Assembly (NCBI GenBank): GCA_949293245.1
Contig: CASFCS010000030.1
Location: 1 to 37,982, forward strand
DNA: 37,982 nucleotides
Origin: an uncultured bacterium
GTDB taxonomy: Bacteria; Bacillota; Clostridia; Oscillospirales; Oscillospiraceae
Direction: 5' to 3'
How positions within the stretch are numbered: position 1 is the first letter of the stretch; every line of letters begins with the position of its first letter. The notes beneath the pieces were generated by a model. It saw only the letters and a program-made list of their open reading frames with translations. It was not told the origin of the DNA and did not search any database. The position numbers and the translations under genes were made by a program. Shown one piece after another: positions 14,966-22,294 of this stretch.

Positions 14966-15493
14966 ATGGAACGCCCCGCTTCTTCCGCCCCCGCCTTTCG
15001 CTTTGCCCGGCGGGAGGACGTGCCCCTGATCCTCTCCTTCATCCGCCGCCTGGCGGAGTACGAGCGCCTGGCCCACCAGGTGGTGGCGGACGAGGCCACC
15101 CTGGAGGAACAGCTCTTCGACCGCCGGGGGGCGGAGGTGCTCTTTGCCCTGGAGGGGGAGAAGGAGGTGGGCTTCGCCCTGTTTTTCCACAACTTTTCCA
15201 CCTTTCTGGGCAGGGCGGGGCTGTACCTGGAGGATCTGTTCGTGCTGCCCGAGTACCGGGGCAGGGGGTACGGCAGGGCCCTGCTGGGCCGCCTGGCCGC
15301 CATCGCCCTGGAGCGGGGGTGCGGGCGGATGGAGTGGTGGTGCCTGGACTGGAACGAGAGGGCCATCGGCTTTTACCGCGCCCTGGGGGCCCGGGCCATG
15401 GACGAGTGGACGGTGTACCGCCTGACGGGGGACACCCTGGCCGCCCTGGCGGAGGGGGAAAAGCATATGTACGGGGAGCACACCCTGCAATAG
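14966..15493 (+). CDS. GNAT family N-acetyltransferase
   Basis: A 175-residue acetyl-CoA-dependent N-acetyltransferase. Motif A is LPEYRGRGYGRALL (about residues 94-107), preceded by the strand YLEDLFVL, with motif B in WNERAIGFYRALGA. The layout resembles spermidine/diamine acetyltransferases, but the substrate cannot be told. Start ATG 14966 has GAAAGGAG upstream. The N-terminus includes a short Ala/Pro-rich stretch. The DNA turns sharply AT-rich directly after its stop. Confidence 0.88.
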   Translation: MERPASSAPAFRFARREDVPLILSFIRRLAEYERLAHQVVADEATLEEQLFDRRGAEVLFALEGEKEVGFALFFHNFSTFLGRAGLYLEDLFVLPEYRGRGYGRALLGRLAAIALERGCGRMEWWCLDWNERAIGFYRALGARAMDEWTVYRLTGDTLAALAEGEKHMYGEHTLQ

Positions 15494-15548
15494 AAATTTT
15501 CCCTCTATAAAGCCTGAATCTTTATTTCTTATAAGGTTTTGTTTTCTA

Positions 15549-15577
15549 TTGACATATACTAAATATTGGATTAAACT
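15549..15577 (+). promoter_or_regulatory. Promoter of AT-rich secreted-protein gene
   Basis: Perfect -35 TTGACA (15549-15554), 17-bp spacer, -10 TAAACT (15572-15577), in a strongly AT-rich stretch. Confidence 0.75.
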
Positions 15578-15624
15578 GTAAATAGAAGTAAAAACAGATG
15601 TTTTTTAGAAGGGAGTGCACTGCT

Positions 15625-16215
15625 GTGAAACGCCGGTTATCCGCCGTGTTGGCCGTTCTCCTTCTCTTCGCTTTCCTGCACACGCCCGGTCGTGCTCTTA
15701 GTGACGACGAGGCAGAATCCTTTTTCCCAATTTCTATGGGGACAGCGGAGCTGTCCGACACTGAGGCTGAGGAGCCCTCGGTGGTTTTGTTCCAGGATAC
15801 CTTTGTTATGACCGCTTATTTGACATCACAGGATGCCTCCATGGACTCTGTCACACCGCTGAGTGAGAGTATAGAAGTCCTGGCCAATGTGGAGGTCCGG
15901 CAAATTCTATGCTCCAATCAACTCTCCACACGTGTGGAGGTGTACTGCCCCGACACTCGCATTCAAATCAGCGGGTACACAGCTACGCTGCAGTATACCG
16001 ACATGACCGATTTTACCCCCTCCTGGTGGCACTCCTTCCCCGTTACCAACAGCACTCCCATCAACTACCTGTCCAGTACCCATAACAGCGTGCATTCCTT
16101 CCCCTCGGGGCATGAGATCGGCATACGATTTGATCTCACAGTTGATTTGGCCAATGCCACATGGGATCCTGACGCCGGAACCGTTTCCGGCATACGCTAT
16201 GTGACGATTCTTTAA
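15625..16215 (+). CDS. Secreted protein of unknown function, AT-richer than its neighbours
   Basis: A 196-residue protein with a signal peptide: KRRLSAVLAVLLLFAFL, then a probable cleavage after GRALS (about residue 26). I chose GTG 15625 because GGGAG lies 8 or so bases upstream and it places the positive residues at the N-terminus; ATG 15598 is the alternative. The mature part is Ser/Thr-rich with predicted beta strands, for example NVEVRQILCSNQLSTRVEVY, and no recognised domain. Codon use is clearly less GC-biased than in adjacent genes, which suggests recent acquisition. Its last codons are followed by a sequence that looks like the end of another gene (16231-16272). Confidence 0.75.
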   Translation: MKRRLSAVLAVLLLFAFLHTPGRALSDDEAESFFPISMGTAELSDTEAEEPSVVLFQDTFVMTAYLTSQDASMDSVTPLSESIEVLANVEVRQILCSNQLSTRVEVYCPDTRIQISGYTATLQYTDMTDFTPSWWHSFPVTNSTPINYLSSTHNSVHSFPSGHEIGIRFDLTVDLANATWDPDAGTVSGIRYVTIL

Positions 16216-16230
16216 TTTTTTAGCCTTCCA

Positions 16231-16272
16231 CTGGAGGCGGCCCGGGACCTGCTGGGCCTCACCGGGCGGTGA
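16231..16272 (+). pseudogene. Possible 3' remnant of a GC-rich gene
   Basis: Immediately after the AT-rich gene, a GC-rich stretch reads LEAARDLLGLTGR and then TGA, with the codon bias of resident genes. It has no start and is too short to identify. It may be the tail of a gene interrupted by the AT-rich insert. Confidence 0.35.
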
Positions 16273-16290
16273 CTAAGAGGCCCCGGCCAT

Positions 16291-16327
16291 AAAAAATACG
16301 CTGCCCGCCCCGTGAGGGGCGGGCAGC
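16291..16327 (-). terminator. Terminator of thiolase/CoA-transferase operon
   Basis: A perfect 12-bp stem pairs 16300-16311 with 16316-16327 around GTGA; on the minus strand it is followed by GTATTTTTTA. Confidence 0.9.
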
Positions 16328-16336
16328 TTTTATTTA

Positions 16337-17674
16337 TTACTTGTTGCTGCGGCGCCAGATGTGCATCTGCTCCGCCGCCTGGATGAGCTCCTCCCGGAAA
16401 TCGGGGTGGGCGATGGAGATGATCTTCTCCGCCCGCTCCCAGGTGGAGGCCCCCTTCAGGTTCACCATGCCGTACTCGGTCACCAGGTAGTGGGTGTTGG
16501 CCCGGGTGTCGGTGACGATGGACCCCTCGGTGAGGGTGGGCCGGATGCGGGAGCGCAGGGTGCCGTCCTTTGCCTTCATGGTGGAGGAGCAGCAGATGAA
16601 GCTCTTGCCCCCCTTGGAGAGGTAGGCCCCCATGACGAAGTCCAGCTGGCCGCCGGCGCCGGAGATGTGGCGGGTGCCGGCGCTCTCGGCGTTCACCTGG
16701 CCGAAGAGGTCCACGTCCACCGCGTTGTTGATGGAGATGAAGTTGTCCAGCTGGGCGATGACCCGGGCGTCGTTGGTGTAATCCACCGGGGTGGACATGC
16801 ACTCGGGGTTGTCGTTGAGGTAGTCGTAGAGCTTCTGGGTGCCCGCGCCGAAGGCGTACACCTGGCGGCCCCGGTCCAGGGCCTTGTTGCGGCCGGTGAT
16901 CTTGCCCGCCATGGCGATGTCCACAAAGGCGTCCACATACATCTCGGTGTGGACCCCCAGGTCCTTCAGGTCGGACTGGGCGATCAAGGAGCCCACGGCG
17001 TTGGGCATGCCGCCGATGCCCAGCTGGAGGCAGGCCCCGTTGGGGATCTGCTCCACGATGAGCTGGGCCACCGCCTTGTCCACCTCGCTGGCCGGGGCGC
17101 TCCCCAGCTGGCCCAGCTCGGGGCTGTCCCCCTCCACAATGCCGGTGACCTGGGAGATGTGGATGCCGTTTTCAATGCCGCCCAGGCACCGGGGCATGTT
17201 CCGGTTGACCTCCACGAAGATATACTCCGCCCGCTGGCACATGGCGGCCATGTGGGAGGCGTTGGGGCCGAAGCTGAACCAGCCCTGGCTGTCCATGGGG
17301 GCCACCTGGAAGAAGGCCGCCCGGATGGGCTCCACGTTCTCCCGGTAGTACCGGGGCAGCTCGGAGTAGCGGATGGGGGCGTAGAAGCAGCCCCCCTCGG
17401 CCACCATCTTCCGCTCGATGCCGGACATGTGCCAGGAGTTCCAGGTGAAGTGGCTGGCGGCGTCGGGCACGGACATGACCGCGGGCTTGCGGAAGATGAT
17501 GCCCCCCCGCAGCTTCACGTCGGTGAGCTCCTCATACCGGTCGGCCAGGGCCTTGTCCAGCAGGTCCGCCGTGCCGGTACACCAGCCGTAATCCACCCAG
17601 TCGCCGGAGCGGACCACCTGGACCGCCTCCTGGGGGGTGGTGAGCTTGCTCTGATAGAGTTCCTGATAATCCAT
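16337..17674 (-). CDS. Acetyl-CoA hydrolase/transferase family (butyryl- or 4-hydroxybutyryl-CoA:acetate CoA-transferase)
   Basis: A 445-residue family I CoA-transferase that swaps CoA between an acyl-CoA and acetate via a glutamyl-CoA intermediate. The catalytic Glu is E244 in [12 protein letters not shown], preceded by the glycine loop [10 protein letters not shown] (219-228). The length (about 440) fits butyryl-CoA:acetate and 4-hydroxybutyrate CoA-transferases, which cannot be separated by eye. Start ATG 17674 has AAGGAGAG upstream; GenBank-style calls might use 17692. It lies 86 bases downstream of the thiolase with a large hairpin between them, so the pair likely acts in butyrate or amino-acid-derived acyl-CoA metabolism. 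Confidence 0.92.
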   Translation of the reverse strand: MDYQELYQSKLTTPQEAVQVVRSGDWVDYGWCTGTADLLDKALADRYEELTDVKLRGGIIFRKPAVMSVPDAASHFTWNSWHMSGIERKMVAEGGCFYAPIRYSELPRYYRENVEPIRAAFFQVAPMDSQGWFSFGPNASHMAAMCQRAEYIFVEVNRNMPRCLGGIENGIHISQVTGIVEGDSPELGQLGSAPASEVDKAVAQLIVEQIPNGACLQLGIGGMPNAVGSLIAQSDLKDLGVHTEMYVDAFVDIAMAGKITGRNKALDRGRQVYAFGAGTQKLYDYLNDNPECMSTPVDYTNDARVIAQLDNFISINNAVDVDLFGQVNAESAGTRHISGAGGQLDFVMGAYLSKGGKSFICCSSTMKAKDGTLRSRIRPTLTEGSIVTDTRANTHYLVTEYGMVNLKGASTWERAEKIISIAHPDFREELIQAAEQMHIWRRSNK

Positions 17675-17699
17675 AGTACTCTCCTTTTGCAATGGCAGA

Positions 17700-17733
17700 C
17701 GGCGGGGCGGGGCGTGATCGCCCCGCCCCGCCG
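17700..17733 (-). other. Intercistronic hairpin between thiolase and CoA-transferase
   Basis: A perfect 15-bp GC-only stem pairs 17700-17714 with 17719-17733 around a 4-base loop. No T-run follows on the minus strand, so it is not a normal terminator. It could protect or attenuate the upstream message. Confidence 0.65.
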
Positions 17734-17760
17734 GTCAAACATGTTGGGTGGTGGTTTTTC

Positions 17761-19020
17761 TTACACCTTCTCGAAGATGGTGGCCACGCCCTGGCCGCCG
17801 CCGATGCACAGGGTAGCCAGACCGCGCTTGGCGTCGTCCCGCTTGGCCATCTCGTGGAGCAGGGTGACGATGATGCGGGCGCCGGAGGCACCCACGGGGT
17901 GGCCGATGGAGATGGCGCCGCCGTTGACGTTGACCTTGGCCATGTCGAAGCCCAGCTCACGGGCCACGGCGATGGACTGGGCGGCAAAGGCCTCGTTGGC
18001 CTCCACCAGGTCGATGTCCTCAATCTTCAGGCCGGCCTTGTCCATGGCCTGGCGGGAGGCGGGCACGGGGCCCACGCCCATGATCTTGGGATCCACGCCG
18101 CCCTGGCCCCAGGAGACCAGCTTGGCCATGGGCTTGAGGCCGTACTTCTCCACAGCCTCGCCGGAGGCCAGCACGATGGCGGCAGCGCCGTCGTTGATGC
18201 CGGAGGCGTTGGCGGCGGTGACCCGCTGGACGTGCTTGCGGGCGTCGTCGGCGTGGATGCCGGTGACCTCAAAGGTGTGGACGATCTCGTCCTCCACGCC
18301 CTCGGGGCCCACGGGGAAGGCGCCGCGCAGCTTGGCGATGCTCTCGGCGGTCACGCCGGGACGGGGGAACTCGTCCACCTTGAACTCCACCATCTGCTTC
18401 TTCTGCTTGATCATCACGGGGACGATCTCAGCCTCGAACTTGCCGGCGGCCTGGGCGGCCTCGGTCTTCTGCTGGGAGGAGGCGGCAAAGGCGTCCATCT
18501 CCTCGCGGGTGATGCCCCACACGTCGGCGATGTTCTCGGCGGTGGTGCCCATGTGGTAGTTGTTGTAGGCGTCCCACAGGCCGTCCTTGATCATGGTGTC
18601 CACCATCTGGGTGTTGCCCATGCGGGCGCCGTAGCGGCCGGTGGGGAGGGCGTAGGGGGCGGAGGACATATTCTCGGTGCCGCCGCACACCACCACGTCG
18701 GCGTCGCCGGCCAGAATGGCGCGGCCGCCCTCAATGAGGGACTTCATGCCGGAGCCGCACACCATACCCACGGTGTAAGCGGGGACGGAGTAGGGGATAC
18801 CGGCCTTCACGGCCACCTGACGGGCCACGTTCTGGCCCTGGGCGGAGGTGAGGATGCAGCCAAACATAACCTCATCCACCTGCTCGGGCTTCACGCCGGC
18901 GCGGCTGAGGGCCTCCTTCACCACCACGGCGCCCAGATCGGCGGCGGGGGTGTCCTTCAGGCTCCCGCCGAAGGAGCCCACAGCGGTACGGCAGCAGTTG
19001 ACGACGTACAATTCTTTCAT
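17761..19020 (-). CDS. thlA: Acetyl-CoA C-acetyltransferase (thiolase)
   Basis: A 419-residue thiolase that condenses two acetyl-CoA to acetoacetyl-CoA (or the reverse), the entry step of butyrate formation. Active-site residues are all present: C88 (VCGSGMKS), H374 (SIGHPVGASG) and C405 (CIGGGQG), with NEAFAAQ at 342-348. The start is ATG 19020, with GGAGGTCACC upstream. It is about 27 residues longer than typical biosynthetic thiolases because of an extra segment at about 237-265, just before TAANASGINDGAAA. It is the first gene of a two-gene operon with a strong promoter. Confidence 0.95.
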   Translation of the reverse strand: MKELYVVNCCRTAVGSFGGSLKDTPAADLGAVVVKEALSRAGVKPEQVDEVMFGCILTSAQGQNVARQVAVKAGIPYSVPAYTVGMVCGSGMKSLIEGGRAILAGDADVVVCGGTENMSSAPYALPTGRYGARMGNTQMVDTMIKDGLWDAYNNYHMGTTAENIADVWGITREEMDAFAASSQQKTEAAQAAGKFEAEIVPVMIKQKKQMVEFKVDEFPRPGVTAESIAKLRGAFPVGPEGVEDEIVHTFEVTGIHADDARKHVQRVTAANASGINDGAAAIVLASGEAVEKYGLKPMAKLVSWGQGGVDPKIMGVGPVPASRQAMDKAGLKIEDIDLVEANEAFAAQSIAVARELGFDMAKVNVNGGAISIGHPVGASGARIIVTLLHEMAKRDDAKRGLATLCIGGGQGVATIFEKV

Positions 19021-19080
19021 CTTGGTGACCTCCAATAAATATTTTCAGAGACAGCAGATATTCCAGAACACTATGCCCAA

Positions 19081-19109
19081 ATTATAACCGGAAGTCAGGG
19101 AAATTGCAA
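19081..19109 (-). promoter_or_regulatory. Thiolase operon promoter
   Basis: On the minus strand: -35 TTGCAA (19109-19104), 17-bp spacer, perfect -10 TATAAT (19086-19081), 61 bases before the ATG. Confidence 0.85.
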
Positions 19110-19170
19110 CTGCTTCCCACAGCATTTCTCCCCGTGACGGGGAGGGGAATTGGCAATTATGCACAAAGAA

Positions 19171-19198
19171 AACCGGGCCCAAATGGGGCCCGGTTTGT
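19171..19198. terminator. Terminator-like hairpin
   Basis: Stem AAACCGGGCCC with GGGCCCGGTTT (to 19196) in the gene-free stretch between thiolase and tRNA-Gly. Neither flanking gene needs it in an obvious way; it could end transcripts read leftwards from the tRNA. Confidence 0.55.
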
Positions 19199-19424
19199 AT
19201 CTGAACAGGGGCTTATAAAAAAATATACAGGGAAATGGGAGATTCGGTCCAATTTACAGGACTTTTTTCCTCTCCTTTTTGGGACTTTCTGTAAGTCCTT
19301 TCCGTCGGGCGGGGGCTGGTCCGGCAAGTTCGACAAATTTTTAACAATACCCGGGCAATTCACATTTCCTCCCTGGCCTCCAGGGCGCCAGGCGGGCCCC
19401 GCCCAGGGAGAAGCCTGGGTGCGC

Positions 19425-19640
19425 CCCAATTTGTGCAGGCAGTCCCGGCAGCACCGTAGGGGCGGCTAGAAGCCGCCCGCTTTCCAGGGCAACCGGACCC
19501 ATCAGGGAATGGGGAACCGTGCGGGGCCTCGTCCCGGTTCGTAGGGGGCGGTGTCCCCACCGCCCCGTAATGTCAAGCCCACCAAACACCACCCGGCCAG
19601 GCGCCCTTTGCGAGAAGGGCAGAGGCGCGGAGCGCCCGGG
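19425..19640 (-). repeat. Partial R2 (reverse) followed by R3 start
   Basis: 19425-19567 is a reverse partial copy of R2 (GTAGGGGCGGCTAGAAGCCG and GGGGGCGGTGTCCCCACCGC hairpins). 19573-19605 carries the plus-strand start of R3 (CAAGCCCACCAAACACCACC). 19630-19660 is a decayed piece of a fold-back unit start. There is no gene between 19021 and 19865 apart from these and the tRNA-like pieces. Confidence 0.7.
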
Positions 19641-19687
19641 AGCAGGTGCACAGCGCTTCGTCCAGCCCGCACAATGACGGGGTGGGG

Positions 19688-19716
19688 GACCAGGCTCGAA
19701 CTCGCTTCCATCCACC
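19688..19716 (-). pseudogene. tRNA-Gly-like T-arm fragment
   Basis: This segment matches the T-arm and variable-loop part of the tRNA-Gly at 19866-19941 at about 26 of 29 positions (shared core AGGCTCGAACTCGCT on the plus strand). The remainder of a tRNA is absent. Confidence 0.6.
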
Positions 19717-19764
19717 CCGCGAATGGCAGAGCCATTCCCAGGGACCCCGGATGTCCTCCCCATT

Positions 19765-19793
19765 TAAAAAATGCGCCCCCCAGGGCGCATTTT
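19765..19793. terminator. Terminator-like hairpin
   Basis: AAAATGCGCCC and GGGCGCATTTT form a stem between the two tRNA-like fragments, with A/T runs on both sides. Confidence 0.6.
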
Positions 19794-19817
19794 AGGTGGA
19801 GGTATCGTGTTCGAGCC
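19794..19817 (+). pseudogene. Second tRNA-Gly-like fragment, opposite orientation
   Basis: Bases 19794-19817 match the anticodon-stem, variable-loop and T-loop part of the tRNA-Gly with two differences (AGGTGGAGGTA, then GTTCGAGCC), but on the plus strand. Confidence 0.6.
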
Positions 19818-19833
19818 GTACAGCCTGGCAAGT

Positions 19834-19866
19834 AAAAAACCCTCATCCCGTAGGATGAGGGTTTTT
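19834..19866 (-). terminator. tRNA-Gly terminator
   Basis: Stem AACCCTCATCC / GGATGAGGGTT directly after the tRNA 3' end on the minus strand, followed by TTTTTT. Confidence 0.88.
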
Positions 19867-19941
19867 GGAGCGAGTGACGAGGCTCGAACTCGCTACCTCC
19901 ACCTTGGCAAGGTGGCGCTCTACCAGATGAGCTACACTCGC
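19866..19941 (-). tRNA. tRNA-Gly (anticodon GCC)
   Basis: 76 bases with an encoded CCA end. The acceptor stem is a perfect 7-bp GCGAGTG/CACTCGC, the D-arm contains AGCTCATCTGGTAGAGC, the anticodon loop CTTGCCAAG gives GCC, and the T-loop is TTCGAGC. It reads GGC and GGT glycine codons. Confidence 0.97.
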
Positions 19942-19954
19942 AGCGACAGGATGT

Positions 19955-19983
19955 ATATTACCACAGCCCTTCGGGGATGTCAA
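19955..19983 (-). promoter_or_regulatory. tRNA-Gly promoter
   Basis: Minus strand: perfect -35 TTGACA (19983-19978), 17-bp spacer, -10 TAATAT (19960-19955), 14 bases before the tRNA. Confidence 0.88.
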
Positions 19984-20141
19984 GGGTTTTTTTCATTTTT
20001 TTCTGGGGCCCTGTTTTACTTTTGCAGAATTTTTTGGAAAACTATGAAAATATTGATTTATGTTAATGCGGCCAGGGGATTTATGGTGTAAACTGAAAAA
20101 AATTGCACCTTTGCGGGGGTGCCCATGGAGGGGGGGTATTC

Positions 20142-20747
20142 ATGACTGCGGAACAGTTTTTTCGGGAGATTCTGGGCGTTACGGACCTCGCTCTGATCGC
20201 CCGGGCGGCGGCAGTCAGCAAAATCCGCGCCCTTCGCCGGGGAGAGCTCCTCTTCCGCCAGGGGGAACCGGTTACCCACCTCTATTTCCTGGTCCGGGGC
20301 ATCTTTCGGGGCTTTTCCCTCAACTCCCGGGGGAAGGAGATCACCGACTGCTTTGTGTGGCGGCCGGGCTTTACCGTCATGCCCTCCTCCGATCTGACGC
20401 TGTCCGCCGCCATCATCAGCGTCGAGGCCCTCACCCCGGGGGAGACCCTGTCCCTGCCTCTGGAGACGGTGTCTGAGCTCCTGGCGGAGTACCCCGCCCT
20501 CACCAGTCTGTACCTGCAGCTCACCCTGGAGTCCGCCCGGTTCCACTGGGAGCTGAAAAACGCCCTGTGCCGGTACGACGCCGCCCAGCGCTACCAGTGG
20601 TTTGTCCGCACCTACCCCCAGCTCTCCGGGCAGGTGAGCGACAAATACATCGCCTCCCTGCTGGACATGACCCCCGTGACTCTCAGCCGCCTGCGCCGCA
20701 AGCTGCGGGAGGCGGAGGCCGAGGAAGCGGAGATCCCGGCCAGATAA
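20142..20747 (+). CDS. Crp/Fnr family transcriptional regulator
   Basis: A 201-residue regulator: N-terminal cyclic-nucleotide-binding-like beta barrel (about 15-115; RRGELLFRQGEPVTHLYFLV), a long dimer helix, and a C-terminal helix-turn-helix (SDKYIASLLDMTPVTLSRLRR, about 167-187). The barrel lacks the classic cAMP-contacting Arg-Ser pair (it reads SLPLETVSELL there), and there is no N-terminal cysteine cluster as in Fnr, so the signal is unknown. Start ATG 20142 follows GGAGGGGGGG. It is convergent with the DUF6483-type gene and shares its terminator. Confidence 0.9.
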   Translation: MTAEQFFREILGVTDLALIARAAAVSKIRALRRGELLFRQGEPVTHLYFLVRGIFRGFSLNSRGKEITDCFVWRPGFTVMPSSDLTLSAAIISVEALTPGETLSLPLETVSELLAEYPALTSLYLQLTLESARFHWELKNALCRYDAAQRYQWFVRTYPQLSGQVSDKYIASLLDMTPVTLSRLRRKLREAEAEEAEIPAR

Positions 20748-20762
20748 CCGCCCTCATATCAT

Positions 20763-20800
20763 CGCCCCGGACTCTGTTGAAAAGTCCGGGGCGCTTTTGT
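20763..20800. terminator. Bidirectional terminator
   Basis: A perfect 11-bp stem pairs CGCCCCGGACT (20763-20773) with AGTCCGGGGCG (20783-20793), followed by CTTTTGTTTT; it lies between convergent genes. Confidence 0.85.
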
Positions 20801-20801
20801 T

Positions 20802-21191
20802 TTATGAATGGGGGAAAAAGAGGTCGTCCTGCACCCCCTGCCGGCGGCACACCTCCCGCAGGCCGGACAAAATCTCCTCCCGGGAGAAGTCCCCCGCCTC
20901 CAGCTCCCGGTCGGTGAGGGTGTTGAGCCGGGCGTAAAACCCCACGGCGGTCTCCAGGGCCCGGGGCTCCCCCTCCTCCAGGGCGTCAAAGACCAGGTCC
21001 TCCGCCCGTCCCAGCTCTCCCGCCGCCACCAGGGCCTCCAGGGCAGGGGGGAGGGTGTCCCCCTGCTCCAGCACCTCGCCCGCCTCCTCCTGATGGGGGC
21101 CGCCCTCCCGCCGCCCCAGCAGCACAAAAGCCAGAAAAGCGGAGAGCCCCTCGATCTGCCGCATGAGCCAGTCCTGCTGATAAAACGACAT
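20802..21191 (-). CDS. DUF6483-like protein
   Basis: A 129-residue cytosolic protein of unknown function. The N-terminus YQQDWLMRQIEGLSAFLAFV matches what I recall of the DUF6483 family; the rest is helical and acidic, with TPR-like spacing (ALEALVAAGELGRAEDLVFDAL). Start ATG 21191 has GAAAGGGGG upstream. It is the third gene of a minus-strand run (YitT, lipoprotein, this gene) with gaps of about 24 bases. Confidence 0.75.
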   Translation of the reverse strand: MSFYQQDWLMRQIEGLSAFLAFVLLGRREGGPHQEEAGEVLEQGDTLPPALEALVAAGELGRAEDLVFDALEEGEPRALETAVGFYARLNTLTDRELEAGDFSREEILSGLREVCRRQGVQDDLFFPHS

Positions 21192-21215
21192 GGCGCGCCC
21201 CCTTTCTCCACTATA

Positions 21216-22271
21216 TCACACGCAGCTGGGGTAGTCCTCCCCGTTCCACTGGTAGCCCAGGGCCTCCATCTGCTCGTCCGTGCAGTACTTTCCCTCCCGG
21301 GAGGGGTCCAGGTGGCGCCAGCCGCTGTCCGTCTCCACCACCAGCCAGTACCAGGAATCGCCGCTGAGCTCCCCCTGGACCACGGTGGCCTCCACCTGGG
21401 AGAGCTGGCACAGCAGCCGCAGGGCCAGGGCCATGCCCTGGCTGTCCGCCCGGCCCTGGAGCAGCGCCCCGTCCACGCCGCTGCTCCCCTCCGCCGACCA
21501 CTGGGCCTGGCTGTCCAGCACAGCCGCCAGCGCCTGTGCGTCTGTCTCCTGGGCGTCCATCTCCTGCAGCAGCTCCGCCGCCTTCTGGGCCACCTGGGTC
21601 TGCAGGTCCTTCAGGGCCCGGGTCTCCTGGGGCCACTGGAAGGTGATCTCCACCACCCGCTGCTCCCCGCCGGTCTCGGGGTAGAGGGCGATGTCCACCT
21701 CCGGCAGGCCGAAGGCGGAGGCGGGGGTGTCGAAGTAGGTGCGCACCACCTGGCGCTTCAGGGCGTCCACATCCCCGTCGAAGTAGTTCAGGCGCATGGT
21801 GCACACCCCGTCAAAGTCCGCGATGGCCCCGCCCACGATCTCCCGGATGGCGGCGGCCCCGGTGACGGTGCGGATGGCGTCCACCTGGGCGGCGGTGCGG
21901 CAGTAGCGGATGGACAGCGTCACCTCAAAGTAGGACACCACCTGGGTGTAGGTATAGGTCATCTCCTCCACGGCGTAGGCCCCCAGGGGGTCCTCCTGAC
22001 ACACCTCCCGGCAGGCCTGCTCCAGGTCGGCTTCCACGTCGCCGTTGTAGTTGTTCAGCCGCACGGTGCCCTCCTCCTCGTGGAGAGTGACGAAGTGGAC
22101 CATGGCGTTCACCAGGCCCTGGTAATTCTCCGCCCGGAGCACCGAGTCGTCCCCGGTGACGGGGTACTCCACATGGGCCTGGACGGAGCTGTACTCCCGC
22201 TGGAGGATGGAGGAGCAGCCGGTGAGGGTGATGGCCAGGGCCACGGCCAGGGGCAGCAGTTTTGTTTTCAT
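21216..22271 (-). CDS. Lipoprotein with degenerate transglutaminase-like C-terminus
   Basis: A 351-residue exported lipoprotein: signal peptide with lipobox LTGC (C19). The middle (about 30-260) is unrecognised, with alternating strands and a coiled helix (LQTQVAQKAAELLQEMDAQE). The last 75 residues follow the layout of a transglutaminase core, but the catalytic positions are changed: SQGMALAL with Ser277 where Cys is expected, Trp307 where His is expected, and Asp322 kept in HLDPS. It is therefore probably non-catalytic. Start ATG 22271 has GGAGGTGCC upstream. The long upstream continuation of this frame is a shadow of the yitT gene. Confidence 0.8.
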   Translation of the reverse strand: MKTKLLPLAVALAITLTGCSSILQREYSSVQAHVEYPVTGDDSVLRAENYQGLVNAMVHFVTLHEEEGTVRLNNYNGDVEADLEQACREVCQEDPLGAYAVEEMTYTYTQVVSYFEVTLSIRYCRTAAQVDAIRTVTGAAAIREIVGGAIADFDGVCTMRLNYFDGDVDALKRQVVRTYFDTPASAFGLPEVDIALYPETGGEQRVVEITFQWPQETRALKDLQTQVAQKAAELLQEMDAQETDAQALAAVLDSQAQWSAEGSSGVDGALLQGRADSQGMALALRLLCQLSQVEATVVQGELSGDSWYWLVVETDSGWRHLDPSREGKYCTDEQMEALGYQWNGEDYPSCV

Positions 22272-22294
22272 GGGCACCTCCTTGGACGGCGGGG

